In this document: in pieces, positions 52,538 to 63,150 of the stretch | How the letters are laid out: the number at the start of each line of letters is the position of its first letter | Numbering within the stretch: the stretch's first letter is position 1 | Origin: Euglena gracilis | Lineage: Eukaryota; Euglenida; Euglenophyceae; Euglenales | DNA: 64,000 nucleotides | Assembly: GCA_039621445.1 (NCBI GenBank) | Contig: CP154955.1 | Coordinates: 52,729,384 to 52,793,383 of the forward strand | Direction of reading: 5' to 3' | Notes under the pieces: generated by a model | The model's database searches: none | Told to the model about the DNA's origin: nothing | The model's input: the letters and a program-made list of their open reading frames with translations, nothing else | Translations under genes and position numbers: made by a program

Positions 52538-53230
52538 TTATGTTTGGGATGAGCATGATTGGAGTCCCAGCGAAAACCCCCGCATAGCACCCTCCAAATC
52601 ATGGATCCCCTTTTCTGCCGATTGCTGCCCCCCAGCAATACTTTGCATCAAATTGTGCTGGACCTGTGACTGCACAGCTTCATTACGCAAGACCCTGCCA
52701 TGAATTTGTTGTATCAACACATCCTGTCTTTGGGTAAGCACCGTAAATTGCTGACCCAGTGTCAGGATTTGTTGATTCTGCTTTTCATGGAGCAATCTGA
52801 TTTCCTTCATTTGCTCCTGTTGAAAATGCTTCACCTCCTGTTGGATTTCTTGCAGCCCTTCCTCCAAATTCTCATTTTTCTGCCTCTCCTTTTGATAATT
52901 CGTTTCAATCTGTTGCACAAAATTATTTTCTGACCTGACACAGGTCATTTGGACATGGAGTTCAGCCACGGCCCGCTGAACAGAATTGGAAATATGGTCC
53001 TGCTGCTGTGCAGAAAGTCCCAGCATATGTTGATCGACCTTATTTCTGCATTGAAGCAAAATCTGCTCGGCCTTTTGCTCCAATGCGTTTGTTAATTTGA
53101 TGCCCTCCGAAACCAGGTGTTCCACTACTTGTGCCCTCGTCTCATCCAAAGACTTTTCAAAGTGGGAAGCGAGTGGATGTGCATCACGCAGAACCACTTG
53201 CTCCTCCATACTCGAAACTCTGGCATTCAT
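52538..53230 (-). CDS. Gypsy gag N-terminal coiled-coil protein
   Basis: The start chosen is the Met at 53230, 15 bases inside the right LTR border. The 230-residue product is strongly charged and Gln/Glu-rich with heptad-like spacing (for example EQMKEIRLLHEKQNQQILTLG), predicting a long coiled coil. It ends at 52538 with a stop, and the following gag frame starts about 50 bp further on in another frame. An N-terminal assembly or scaffold region of Gag is the likeliest role. The open frame extends into the LTR up to 53710, but those codons are LTR sequence. Confidence 0.6.
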   Translation of the reverse strand: MNARVSSMEEQVVLRDAHPLASHFEKSLDETRAQVVEHLVSEGIKLTNALEQKAEQILLQCRNKVDQHMLGLSAQQQDHISNSVQRAVAELHVQMTCVRSENNFVQQIETNYQKERQKNENLEEGLQEIQQEVKHFQQEQMKEIRLLHEKQNQQILTLGQQFTVLTQRQDVLIQQIHGRVLRNEAVQSQVQHNLMQSIAGGQQSAEKGIHDLEGAMRGFSLGLQSCSSQT

Positions 53231-53244
53231 CTGATTATTATATA

Positions 53245-56200
53245 TCAAAATTTCCGTGGCCGTCAGCCACTCCTGGGTGCGTCGGCAGGTTTTGCCCCGA
53301 TCCCCCCCGGGGACTGTCCCCCCCCCTGCAACCCGGAGGGCTCCAGTTCCCGTGGTCTCGGCACACGCCCCACCATGCCCGGCCCCCTCGAGGGGAATCG
53401 GACACACCGAATGCAGGGGGTGGGTGGGCTCAGGTCCACCCCCCGGAGTGTTTTGGGCTGTTGCTAAGAACGGGGTTAAACCTGGAATTTCCCTAACCTC
53501 GGCCCGTGGACTCCCTACTTGCTTTTCTCCTCCCTGATTCCCTGCTGTTTGCATGCTTGTGCGCGGCAAACCACACCGCTTGTTCAGCACAGCACACAAA
53601 TTGATGATTTGATGTACGAGAGTGAATTGATTGTTGATGTGTGACGACGGAAGATAGGGGAAGAAAAGGATGGAACAATATAGAAGTGGAAGACCCTGCA
53701 GAGGGGACAACGTACTTTTAAAATTCTGTATTCTGCCCCCACCCCCCGAACTTCGGCTCCGAACGAGCCTGAGTCAGGGGGGCAAATAATCCATTCTTTA
53801 ACCTCCCCCCCCCCCCCGATTTCGGCCCTAAACAGCCAAAAATCAGGTTGGGGATTGGACCCCATTCTGTTTTCTGTGCGGCTGCCCCCCCCCCCAGTTC
53901 TGGGCTCTTGTCACCGAACTGGCTGGGGTGTTTATGTTTTGGGCTGAAATATTCGGGGAAAAAATTTCTCGCACAGCCCCCCCCCCCCACCGTTGAGGGC
54001 TGACCCAGCCCGAAACGGTTGAGAGTGGGGACATTTTTATGCCAACCAACTGTGGAAAATCCTTAAAATTTTTCCTCCCGGAATCCTGGCTCTTCCCCCT
54101 GTCTGAAAACAGGAGAAAAAACCCCGGGGAGAAGCTCTGAATTTAACTAATTTTTGATGTGAAGAATCTGAAAATTCTGCACAAACAACCATAAAAAAGC
54201 CTGAAAAAAACTGGGAAAAGAAACTGAGAAAATAAACTGTCACTGCCACAGCCACAGCCATTCTCATCCTGATCGTTTAAATTCCTGCGCCTCCCCCCCG
54301 GGTTTTCGGTTCCGAACAACCGTAAACCTGGTGGAGGTAAAAATGCACCAGCCACAGCCCAAATCTGTGGTTCTGGGTATTATTTCTGCCCCCCTCTCCG
54401 GCCTGCCATTATCTGACCCAGGTTCGGGGAGGAAGAGAGACAAAAAGAGCTCCCCCCCCCCAGCCCAGAAATTGGCATCCTTTCAGCCTTATTTCGGGTG
54501 GGAGAGATAAAAATGCTGCCCCCCCCCCAGCCCAGAAATTGGCTTCCTATCAGCCATATTTCGGCTGGGAGAGATAAAAATGCTGCCCCCCCCCCCAGCC
54601 CAGGGCCTTCGGTTCTGCAAAACTAAAAACCTGGTGGAGGTCCATGATAAACTGCACAGGCTGTAACCACTTAAAATTTTTCCGGTGCTACTGAACGCCT
54701 GAACCTGGAGGTCAGCAACCCGGGTCACAGAGTGGACGAAACAACGCAAACGACTCCAAAACTGCTGGGTGAACTGAAAAAAGAATGCATTAAAACAGAT
54801 TCACCTGGCCCATCTGAACATGCCAGGTGGCTGTAAATGACATCGGCCATTGGCTCCATGACGACCCGAATCAGTCATCTGGACACTTAACTGGCTGGGT
54901 CGAAAAAAAAGCTGTATTTTCTGCTGCTCAGCCAGAACCCGCCCCCCCCCGACCTGCCATCAGCCAGCCCAGGTCAGGGGGAAAAGAGCATAAAAACGTC
55001 CACCCAGCCTAACCCCCCCCCCCCCGACCTGCCTTCGGCCTCGGCCAGCCCAGGTCAGGGGGAAAGAGTTTTTAAAAAAAGGAATGTCTGACCGGCTGCC
55101 ACCCCCCCCCAGCCCAGAATTCGGCTTACTTCCAGCCGCATTTCTGCTGGGGAGGGATTGCCATTCCCCACCCCCCGACCTGACCACCAGCCCAGGTTTC
55201 AGGAGGAGGGGAAAAAATAACCATTCTTTCTGCCCCCTAAACCCAGATTATCGGTCTACAGCCGTAAATCTGTGGTGTGGGAATTTAATGTTGTTCCCCT
55301 CCTCCCCGAATTCGGCCAGCCAGCCAAATTTCAGGGTTGGGAAAAAATAATTGGTCTGTCACACCCTGGATTCGGCACAAAACAGCCTTAATTCAGGGTT
55401 CACCCCCCCGCCCCAGGTGTTGGCCGACAGCCTGAACCTGGTGGGGGAAGAAAACAAAAGTCTCCGACATAAAAACTGGGCACTCGTTCTGGCAGTGGGG
55501 TCGTGGTTCAGCCCAGCCACAGCCGCAGCCGCAGCCGCAGAAATCTGTGGAGTTCGCTGCAAAATCTGGACCAGCCACATACCCTGGCTGTCCGTTGCTT
55601 CCAACGGTCGCTGGTCCAATGACCATACGAACCTTGGACAGCCTTGATAAAAAATCACCCTCGGCAGCAAATGAATTTTCCATAAAAGCACAGCCAACTT
55701 ATTCGAGGGAAAATAAAAATTACCCTCGATCAGCCCCACCCACCCCAGCACGGTTCTGCTAAATCATGCTCAGGTTGGGGACTGGGGTTCACAAAAATAA
55801 TCTGATCCCCCCCGTTCTGGCCCGTACACATCCAGAAACGAGGGTTCAGGGGAAGAAATACCCCTGGGCTCCCCCCCCCGTTCTGGCCCGACCTCTTCCA
55901 GAAATGGGGGGTGAGGAATTACCCCAGGGCTGCCCCCTCCCCGTTCTGACCCGATCTCTTCCAGAAACGGGGGGTCCAGGGGAGGAAATGCCCCAAGGCT
56001 GCCCCCCCCTGCCCGAGGCTGAACTCCTCACCACAGGGCCAGAGGAGAATGAAAATATTCTGAAAACCCAATCTGGGAGTGGATTGTTGCCATTACCACG
56101 CCTCAGATAAAGGTTTTGGACCAGCCATCCGACTGACAGGCTCCTGAAACTCCTTGGTCCACGTTTCGATACGGGTAGAGACAGCACTGCAAATTCAGTA

Positions 56201-57035
56201 TAATTCACCACCGTTTGGGTCCCAAAGATCTTTCAAATCTTTGAAATTCCGTCCATTGGACTTCGGGTCCGGCAATTCCATGCCGAGACTTGTCCCATCT
56301 GCAAATTGAACCGGCAGAAACAACAGGCATTTTCCACCCCATCTCATGCAACCATTCTGCTAAAGGGTCACATTTAGGGCATGGAGGAGGCAGCCTAGCC
56401 CCCATTTGCTTTTCAGGGCGAGTTTCTGAACAATCCACAGGTCTAAACCGTGTGGACGTCCAAAACCTCCCCTCAAATGCTCCCTTGTGCTTTCCGGGGT
56501 GAGTTTCAGAACAATCCACAGGTCTAAACCCTGTGGACGTCCAAAATCTCCACTCAAAACCTCCCTTCAGGACTCCCAGCTACACTGGAGGCCTTCAGGG
56601 GGTGTTTGTGAGGGAAAACGCTAGTCTAGAGGCCTTGAACCTCTAGACCCTGTGGCCCCTCTGTCCAACCCTCTGATCATCCACAGTCTGATTTGGGCAA
56701 AATCCCAAACCTCATGACTAGGGTCTATGGCTGAACCATATACCCTGAGTCCATTTCTGTATGTTTGTGTGCTGGACTCCCTTCCAATTGTGGGGGATTT
56801 GGTCCGCGCGTCCATAGGCTCTTTTCTTACCCAGTTGGGATCTCTTAATTTGGAAAAAAATCTGGCGGATGGCACCTGGAAATCTGAAATTCCACAGCCA
56901 GCCCCCTATATCATTGGATACGCCTTCCAAAGCGCTATCCAAATATATTCAATTTAGGGCGTCACTCAGCCGTTTTCCAGCTTTCACTTCCGGAGCCTCT
57001 TCCAGGCTGGAGCGTGGCTGTCCAAACAGCCAACA
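53245..57035 (-). repeat. Gypsy 5' LTR
   Basis: The 3791-bp partner of 41177-46042. It ends CCAACA at 57035, followed by the GCAG target duplication. It lacks the 45-bp outer segment (TGTCCGCGG...) found at 41177-41221, so its inner border next to gag is a small deletion or rearrangement that would also remove the primer-binding site. The stem-loop array is at about 53730-56035. Confidence 0.88.
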
Positions 57036-57039
57036 GCAG

Positions 57040-57300
57040 TCGCTGATCATTCTCCATTTGGTTGTTCCCCCTTCTGGTTTCGAAATTAGAAACCATGGGA
57101 TTAAATGCTGGGTTTCTGAATCCCGAACTCATTTTATTGACCCAGTTTTTTCGTAATCCAACAGGATTTTTTCTGCCTGGTTCAGGTCCAGCTTGGATCT
57201 GGGTTTTGTGTGGGTGGAAAACTTTGGGGGATTTACCCAGGGGGGTTGAATTCCTTTTTCGATCAGTTGACATGTTGCTGGGGGGGGGCATTTTTTGTCC
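57040..57300 (-). pseudogene. DIRS-A reverse transcriptase, 5' part
   Basis: Encodes the RT N terminus up to the gypsy insertion: a segment like PPWVNPPKFST, LLDYEKTGSIK, then (another frame) WFLISKPEGGTTKWRMISDC. DIRS-B has the matching stretch VISK ... LISDC at about 61880-61790. The insertion follows the Cys codon. Confidence 0.75.
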
Positions 57301-58409
57301 ACCATTTTAGACTTTTCTGAAGTCTCTGGTACAGGGGGGTGTCTCCCATTTTTCCTCCATGGAATTTTTTTCCCCAACCAGATGATTTTCCGGGGGCTGG
57401 GTGGGGGGTGTTGGACATTTCACCCCTGTTGCTCCTGGGGGTTGAGCATTCTCTAAAGGTGGCTTTGGGGGTGTGCATGCTCTGCTCACAGGCTCTCTGA
57501 TCCTCCACTTTGTCATTGGTGTTGTCGATTGACATACCATAGGGGCCCCTTTTTGGGTCTCCCCCTTGATTTGGTTTGCCCCTGCCATGGGCGTTGACAA
57601 AGAATGTTGAGGGGGGGTTGCCCCCTTGTCCTCCACTGCCCCTTTGGGGGCATCCTCCTGGGACTGCCACCGTACATTGAAACCCCCTGCTGGGGGAAAG
57701 CCTTTTAGCTTCTGGGGTTTTCCCCCTTCTGATAATTGATGGCCCCAATGGCCTTGAAATTGTTGATGTTGTTGTTGCTGTTGATGGTAATTCTGGCCCC
57801 AGTGGCCCTCTTGAATTTTTGATAGTCCCCATTGACTTCTCTTCGATCTTGGGCGCCATGCCCGTTGAAAATCTTGGGGGGCCACTGGGGGTCCATCCTG
57901 TACCACTGATGGGGTTTGAGATGAAGAATTGGTTGGGGGGTGTTGTGGACCTGTCCTGGTCCTGCCACTGGGCATCTGTTTGTTGAATCGGCCACCCTGG
58001 CCTTGGTAATGTTGGCCACCCTGGCCTTTGTTCCATCGGCCGCCATGGCCATTGCTGTTGTGGCCGCCATGGCCCAGCTCGCTGTTGTGGCCGCTATGGC
58101 CCAGCTTGAACAAGGTACTGGTGTAACTGGCATATTGTTGGCCACAATGGCCCTGGCTCCAATGGCTGTAGTGGCCTGCTGGTTGTTGCTTCTGCCCCTT
58201 TCGGGTCTTCTGGCCACTGTCTGCCAGTGTCCGTGGCCATCACTTTGGGGGGTTTGGGTTCTGGAAATTTCTGTGGGGAAAATATCTTTTGGGGAAGGGG
58301 CAGCCACGGTTCGCCACAGTTGATCCGCGTCGTCAGGTTGTCCAGCTGCTGCTGCTGCTCCCTCTTGAAGTTCTCCAGCGCTGTGCTTCTTTGAAGTTGT
58401 ATCTTTCAT
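57300..58409 (-). CDS. DIRS-A gag-like protein
   Basis: Two overlapping minus-strand frames cover the region: 58409-57705, starting MKDTTSKKHSAGELQE, and 58113-57263, rich in Gly/Gln/His/Asn repeats such as GHGGHNSNGHGG. A frameshift near 58100 probably joins them. No domain is recognised; composition and position upstream of RT fit a DIRS gag-like nucleic-acid binding protein. An opposite-strand open frame of 127 codons (57940-58323) is a shadow of the repeats. Confidence 0.55.
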
Positions 58410-58699
58410 TTAATTCTTTCGAAAAATTCAACAACTTTTGATTTGAAGTTCTGCACGAGCGTCACTTTCTGGATAATTTGAATGGATTGACTGTCTTCTT
58501 CTTTTCTCAATTGGTAATGTTGAGGTACCTTTCTTCTGGGTGTCGAAGGGCAAATTAGGAATCAGCCAACTCCGGCGAAAAAAAGGCACTAAGCAGGGAC
58601 TCCTAACCCAACGCAGCAAACAATCCAAACAACACCGCCGGCGAGCAAGGCATGGCCTCACAAGGGCAAAGTGCGGAGCCCGAGGTGTGCACCTCGGAC

Positions 58700-58844
58700 T
58701 TCCAGGTGTGCACCTATGTCCGACAGTGTCTCAATTTCCTCCCCTCAGGAAAGGTTTATGTGCCCATCAGGTCTCCAAACATCAAAAATGGTGCAATACA
58801 AAGCCATCCCCAATGACATTTAGGTGAAATTCATTCAGCTTGGA
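58700..58844. repeat. 145-bp direct repeat flanking DIRS-A, right copy
   Basis: Copy of 38134-38278. It starts 15 bp after the right end of DIRS-A and runs directly into the inverted half of DIRS-B. Confidence 0.85.
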
Positions 58845-58849
58845 TGCCT

Positions 58850-59590
58850 GGTTTACATATCAATGTAAAAGAATTGATCGCAGCCATCTCAACTGTAAGG
58901 TCTTTGGCCAGGAAAAAGGACACAGTGTCCCTAACAGTGGACAACAAAGTTTCCTTTTAATATCTTCTCAAAGGGGGGGGCAGACTACCCCACCTGAACA
59001 AACTCAGCAGACCTATTCTCAAGTGGTGTATGGAAATGACATCACCCTCCAAGTTCACTGGGTCCCCTCCCAAACATGAAAAGCGATGCCATCAGCAGAT
59101 GGCATTTCGACCCAGGGGATTACAGTTTAAACCCTTTCATTTTCAAAACAGTCATGCACATTTTCCAGCAATTCATCAACCCAACTGTGGACATGTTTGC
59201 ATCACCAGGGAATCACAAACTTTCTCAGTTTGTGAGTCGATGGCCCCATTTTCAGGCAGTGGCCACAGACAGTTTGAACTGCCCTCTGGACATGTTCTCA
59301 GAGGCTTATGCAAACCCCCCCTGGTCTGTCCTGAGCCAGTGGCTCCTGAGATTAAAGGAACACAGACACCTAAAATACCTTCTGGTTTGCCCCCTGTGGG
59401 TTTCAGCTGTGTGGTGGCCCCTGTTAATCAAACTTCACATTCCACACACATCAGCCCTGAGAATTCTGGCTTGCCACCACATGTTCGAGAATTGTCACGG
59501 GCAACCCATGAAAAAGCCAAGATGGCACCTAGCCTGCATTTTATTGTCAGGCAGTTGTTACAGAAGTAACAGAACCCCCCCTCAGTGGTT
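58850..59590 (+). pseudogene. DIRS-B RNase H, 3' part
   Basis: Encodes the RNase H/connection region: VSLTVDN-like codons near 58930 in one frame, then SDAISRWHFDPGDYSLNPF and TVDMFASPGNHKLSQF in the 59076-59603 frame, and later NPPWSVLSQWLLRL. The reading frame changes near 59070. The DIRS-A RNase H has the same order (DPISRWEMDRWDYSLDP, DLFASPGN). Confidence 0.7.
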
Positions 59591-60577
59591 GACAATTTCT
59601 TAAGTCAAAATCTGTCCTTGGCAAGATATGATTCTGCCTTCAGACTCCTGTGGGAAGTTTTGGCCTTGTCCCAGATGGACCTCGACACCATGAGCCCAGA
59701 ATTAGTTGCTTCTGGCATCATTACAATTTTCACCTTCAGTGTGGCTCAAGCCAGGAATGCTTATAGTGCTGTGGAACAGCTTCCTGGGTTTCACATGTTA
59801 AGGTTTTTACCCCTGTTGGCCCCCTACAAAAGAAAATGGAACATATCCACCCCCAGGTATCTTCATTTTGGAATCCTGAGTCATTACTCCAGAAATTGGC
59901 AGCGGCACCTCCCCCAGAGTGCCTCAGTGATCTGAGAGACCAGGTCATTTTAAGTTTCAGACTCGTCTGTTTGCATCGTTCAGTGGACTTGAGCAGAACC
60001 TTCAGGACAGTGTCCCAGGTTGATGGCAAGGTATTTGTTCTGGTCCAAAGAAAGGGTTGGAGACAGACTCAGTGGGAGGAAATCCCCCAGATTCCTTCAT
60101 GTCCCAATATTTGCCCCTGGTTCAACATGAAAAAATATGTCAGTTTGACATCTCACTGTGCCCCCCCACGGGGGACCTCTGTTGTTAAGTCTCAAACCCC
60201 CTTTTACCCCTCTGTCTGCAAAAACCATTGGGAGTTTGACAAAACGGTTGTTGGATAAACATGGGGTACCCCCCCAGTGGGCCCCCCACTCCACCAGGGG
60301 GGCAGGAGTATACATGTATAAACTGGCAGGTTTGTCCTCTGAGGAGGAGTGCCAGATTGGAAAATGGAAAAATGTGCAGGCCTTTTCTTCCCATTATTTG
60401 CGGTTGGAAGCGGGAAAAAAGGCGGGGGTTGCTGTCCAAAAAATGGTGCACAAAGCCTCTCTGGGGTCTTGTGCGGAGCTGGAGCTGTCTCGGAATCTGG
60501 TGAAGAATGATCCAGGAGGAAGGGACAGCGAAGGCGGAGCGCAAGACAACAGTGAGCCCGCCCCCCCGACCCGATAA
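59585..60577 (+). pseudogene. DIRS-B tyrosine recombinase
   Basis: The first frame (59585-59935) holds the N-terminal region (FLSQNLSLARYDSAFRLLW, QARNAYSAVEQLPGF). A second frame (59836-60258) holds LHRSVDLSRT with the catalytic Arg, and the third (60158-60577) holds HSTRGAGVYMYKLAG with H-x-x-R and SHYLRLEAG with the Tyr nucleophile. All catalytic residues are visible, but two frame changes, one close to a C tract near 60155, break the gene. It is the closest relative of the DIRS-A recombinase. Confidence 0.8.
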
Positions 60578-60825
60578 AGAACAAAAAGGGGGCCCCCGTC
60601 CCAAGTAATTTCAGTTCACCCACAGACAGGTCAGCAACCCGCCGCCGCGAGCCACCGAGAAGTCCGACACCGTCTCCGAGTCCGCCTACTTCGACATCTC
60701 ATCGCAGTAAGAAACGCCACAACAAACACCAAAAACACAAACAGCAGCCGGACAGAAGAGCAGGACCTCACTGTTGTCTTGTGCTCCGCCTTCGCTGTCC
60801 CTTCCTCCTGGATCATTCTTCACCG

Positions 60826-60951
60826 GAGTCCGAAAGCGGGATGATAGTCTTGATGTCAAATGCTTCTTGCAAAGCCATCTCGTGGAGAGTGATAAATGGC
60901 ACACATTAACAGAATCAGCACGTGAAAGAAACGTTGGAACAAAAAAATTCT
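60826..60951. other. Host segment between the two DIRS-B halves
   Basis: About 126 bp unrelated to DIRS-A, lying between the DIRS-B terminal repeat and the breakpoint inside RNase H. Under an inversion of about 58845-60951 it would originally have been the sequence just outside the 3' end of DIRS-B. Confidence 0.5.
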
Positions 60952-60979
60952 TGAGAGTCTTTTCGCCAAAGTTCTTGTA

Positions 60980-62060
60980 ATTGGGTGCTAGCTTGTAGGT
61001 CCAGGCCTCCCCAACCAAAGGTTGAACTGTCTGACTCCAGGTGTCTGGTGGCTGGGCTTGGGAAGGGTCTCCACCCCCCAGGTCTGCAGAATTTCCCTGA
61101 CATCTTGCAGTTGAGATTTTACCTCCTCTGGGATTGGAACCTGATGATCCCAGCCAAATTTTTCTTGTAGGTTGACAAAACCCACCAAAGTGTCTGTGAA
61201 TGTCCTGAGGAAGGGCAGCCCCACCAAGAAGCTTCTTATGCATCCCAAAATTGAGGCCATTTTCCTGCAACTGAGGGACTGGTGTGTGACTAATTTCCCC
61301 AGTTCCCTCCGAGCCATTTTCAGTTTTTTCTGTCCCAAACTGTAATTTCCCCTGTGCCAGATTGACGTGAAATCCCAAATGGGGAAGATTTTGGGTGGGT
61401 TGAAGGATTTATTTCTTGCTGTTCATTTTGAAACCCTCCTGCAGTAAATCTGCTAGCATGATGGCCAGGTGGTTGCTGACTTGCTTCTGACTGTGTCCTA
61501 TCAGGAGGATGTCGTCCAGGTAGACAAAACATAAAAGGCCTTTGGCCCTCCAACGTTTTTCCAGGCATTTCATTAGACTCATGAGTTTTTCTTGCAGCAC
61601 GCTTAAACCAAAACAAGCTTCCCACCATGTGTCTTCCAGAGTCATCCTCATGCAGGGTCTTAGTGCTGGGTTCATCATTAAATGAAAGTAGGCGTCCTTT
61701 AAGTCTACTTTCGCACCCCATTGTCCTTTTTTCAGGTGCCTGAAGATGACCTGGATGTTGTCCAGTTTGAATGGGTGTGGGGAAAAATGCTGGTTCAGTT
61801 GGCGACAGTCGCTGATTAAACGATGTTTTTCCCCCTGATGCTCTTTATTTGGAGATTACAAACCAAGGGATGGTGTTTTGGGTACCCTCCCAGGGGACTG
61901 GTTTTATGGCTCCTGTCTGAAAATAGTCCTGTAAAATGCTTTTTGCATTTTGTATTTCCACCTTTGAGTTTGGTATGGAACATGTGCTCAGGGAGGGGGG
62001 TGACTCCCAAGGGGGGGTTACCCCCTGTTTGATGAGTTGCAGCACCCTGGGGGGGGGCAA
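60980..62060 (-). pseudogene. DIRS-B reverse transcriptase and start of RNase H
   Basis: RT segments occur in order: PPWESPPSLST, PWFVISK, LISDCRQLN, FKLDNIQVIF, VDLKDAYFHL (motif A) and FVYLDDILLIG (YxDD, near 61520). RNase H begins with SDSSTFGWGG near 61040. Frames change near 61670, 61400, 61330 and 61100, so this copy is not intact. Confidence 0.8.
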
Positions 62061-63150
62061 CCTTTTGCCACCATGGCGGCTGGTGCTGAAGCCTCTGAAA
62101 CAGAGGCACTCCCAGAAAGTGCTGCTCTGTCAGCAGCAGCACCTCGGTGATCTGTTCCACATATCTCAAGCATGCAGCTTCCCACAGCCTGCAGATGTCT
62201 TGGCTTCTGCCCCTCAGTGCTGGTTGACTTTGTGGCACAATACCCAGCTCTGGAGGACACATTGTCCTTTTGGGACTTGATGAGTTCTGATCTGAAAAGG
62301 AAGGAGCAATACTTCCTGGCAAGATGTTGGGCAAACTATTTTCCTCCTTTGGACTTGCCTTTCCCTTTGGGGCCAGACCGCCATGGTCTTGGTTGCTAGT
62401 TTGTTGGCCGTTGCTTGAACTTCCACCCTTTTCCACCTGTGGGGGTGGGAAAATGCCACATGGGGAACTAACCCTTGGAGGGGGATTTGATACCCTCTTT
62501 GTTGATGCCAGCTTGGGATTTGGCCATTTTGATGTCTTCAGGGGTGAACAGGCCATTTCCTGGCTGTATGGTCTGAGGGATGCTTCTCTGCTTCCTCTCC
62601 TTGACAATGTCTCCTTCACAGGCAGCCACGTATGCGAATAATTGTTGGCTCAAACCCAATACGTCTTCAGGGGCTGCTTGTAAGGTGCAGTGCAGCGCTG
62701 CCAAGATACGCAGTATGTTCAAGAACTTCTACTGGACTGCAGGCAGGGTGCGGTCATACCCACTCTTACCGTCTTGACGGTGGTTGTTTTCATCCGCTTT
62801 GGGCTTCAGGGTCTTCCGGGTGGGTATCTGTTCCAGCAAACTTCGTACGTCCAATCGTAAGTCCCCAGACTGTACCTGTGTCCATATCCTGTCCAGGTCC
62901 CCCGGTAGTGCCTCCTCGGCCGTCCGCCAGGGGAAGTCCTGGGCTTCCTTCGCCGTGCGCGCTGCCTCCTCGTCGCGATCCATCTCCGCGTTGTTGTCGT
63001 GGCCGTCGTCCACTTCTCGTACAGCTTGAAGGCCACGTCCGATGCCTTGTCCCTTAGCTCCAATGACGGTATCGAGACGTTCTTCGTGAGTGCCAAGCTG
63101 TAGAGGTAAGCCACCAGATATGGTTGTAGGGTAGACTCCACCATAGCCAC
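62061..63150 (-). pseudogene. DIRS-B gag-like region
   Basis: One frame (63150 to about 63010) begins MVESTLQPYLVAYLYSLALT and shifts into a second (63013-62729) with acidic, Arg-rich sequence; a third (62619-62061) is Pro/Ser/Lys-rich and leads into RT. There is no recognised domain. Position and composition fit a DIRS gag-like protein. Helical, leucine-rich character at the start differs from the Gln/Gly-rich gag of DIRS-A. Confidence 0.45.

Larger units (their letters stand above)
41177..57035 (-). mobile_element. Ty3/gypsy LTR retrotransposon encoding a cytosine methyltransferase
   Basis: A 15.9-kb element on the minus strand. Its right (5') LTR is 53245-57035 and its left (3') LTR is 41177-46042. 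The outer ends are TGTCC and CCAACA (TG...CA). A polypurine tract (minus strand AAGGGAGGGGG, 46043-46053) abuts the 3' LTR. Gene order in the internal region: gag with coiled coil and zinc knuckle, methyltransferase, protease, RT/RNase H, integrase. LTR lengths are 3803 bp (without the TRIM) and 3791 bp. Several frameshifts and stops suggest that this copy is inactive. The right LTR lacks the last 45 bp present in the left one (41177-41221), where the primer-binding site should begin. Confidence 0.9.
38297..58684 (-). mobile_element. DIRS retroelement DIRS-A, split by a gypsy insertion
   Basis: The tyrosine-recombinase retroelement runs from high to low coordinates. Inverted terminal repeats of about 105 bp lie at about 38360-38465 and 58563-58668. 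An internal complementary region at about 38596-38690 carries CTCGAGGGAGTACGAGA, the complement of the outer left edge (38297-38314), followed at once by CACCTCGGGCTCCGCAC, the complement of the outer right edge (about 58665-58684). This is the diagnostic DIRS-1 arrangement used to circularise the cDNA. Gag-like, RT/RNase H and recombinase genes lie in the expected order. The element without the gypsy insertion is about 4.5 kb. The RT is interrupted between SDC and REINQQF codons by the insertion at 41177-57035. Confidence 0.9.
58845..60825 (+). mobile_element. DIRS-B, inverted 3' half (RNase H, recombinase, terminal repeat)
   Basis: On the plus strand, codons for LHINVKELIAAIS begin at 58850, exactly where DIRS-A has LHINVKELSAAIST in its RNase H. 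The missing upstream part is on the minus strand at 60952-63540. An internal complementary region (about 60462-60553) carries GGGTCTTGTGCGGAGC, matching the 5' terminal repeat near 63511, and GAATGATCCAGGAGGAAGGG, complementary to the outer right edge at about 60795-60820. Confidence 0.8.
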
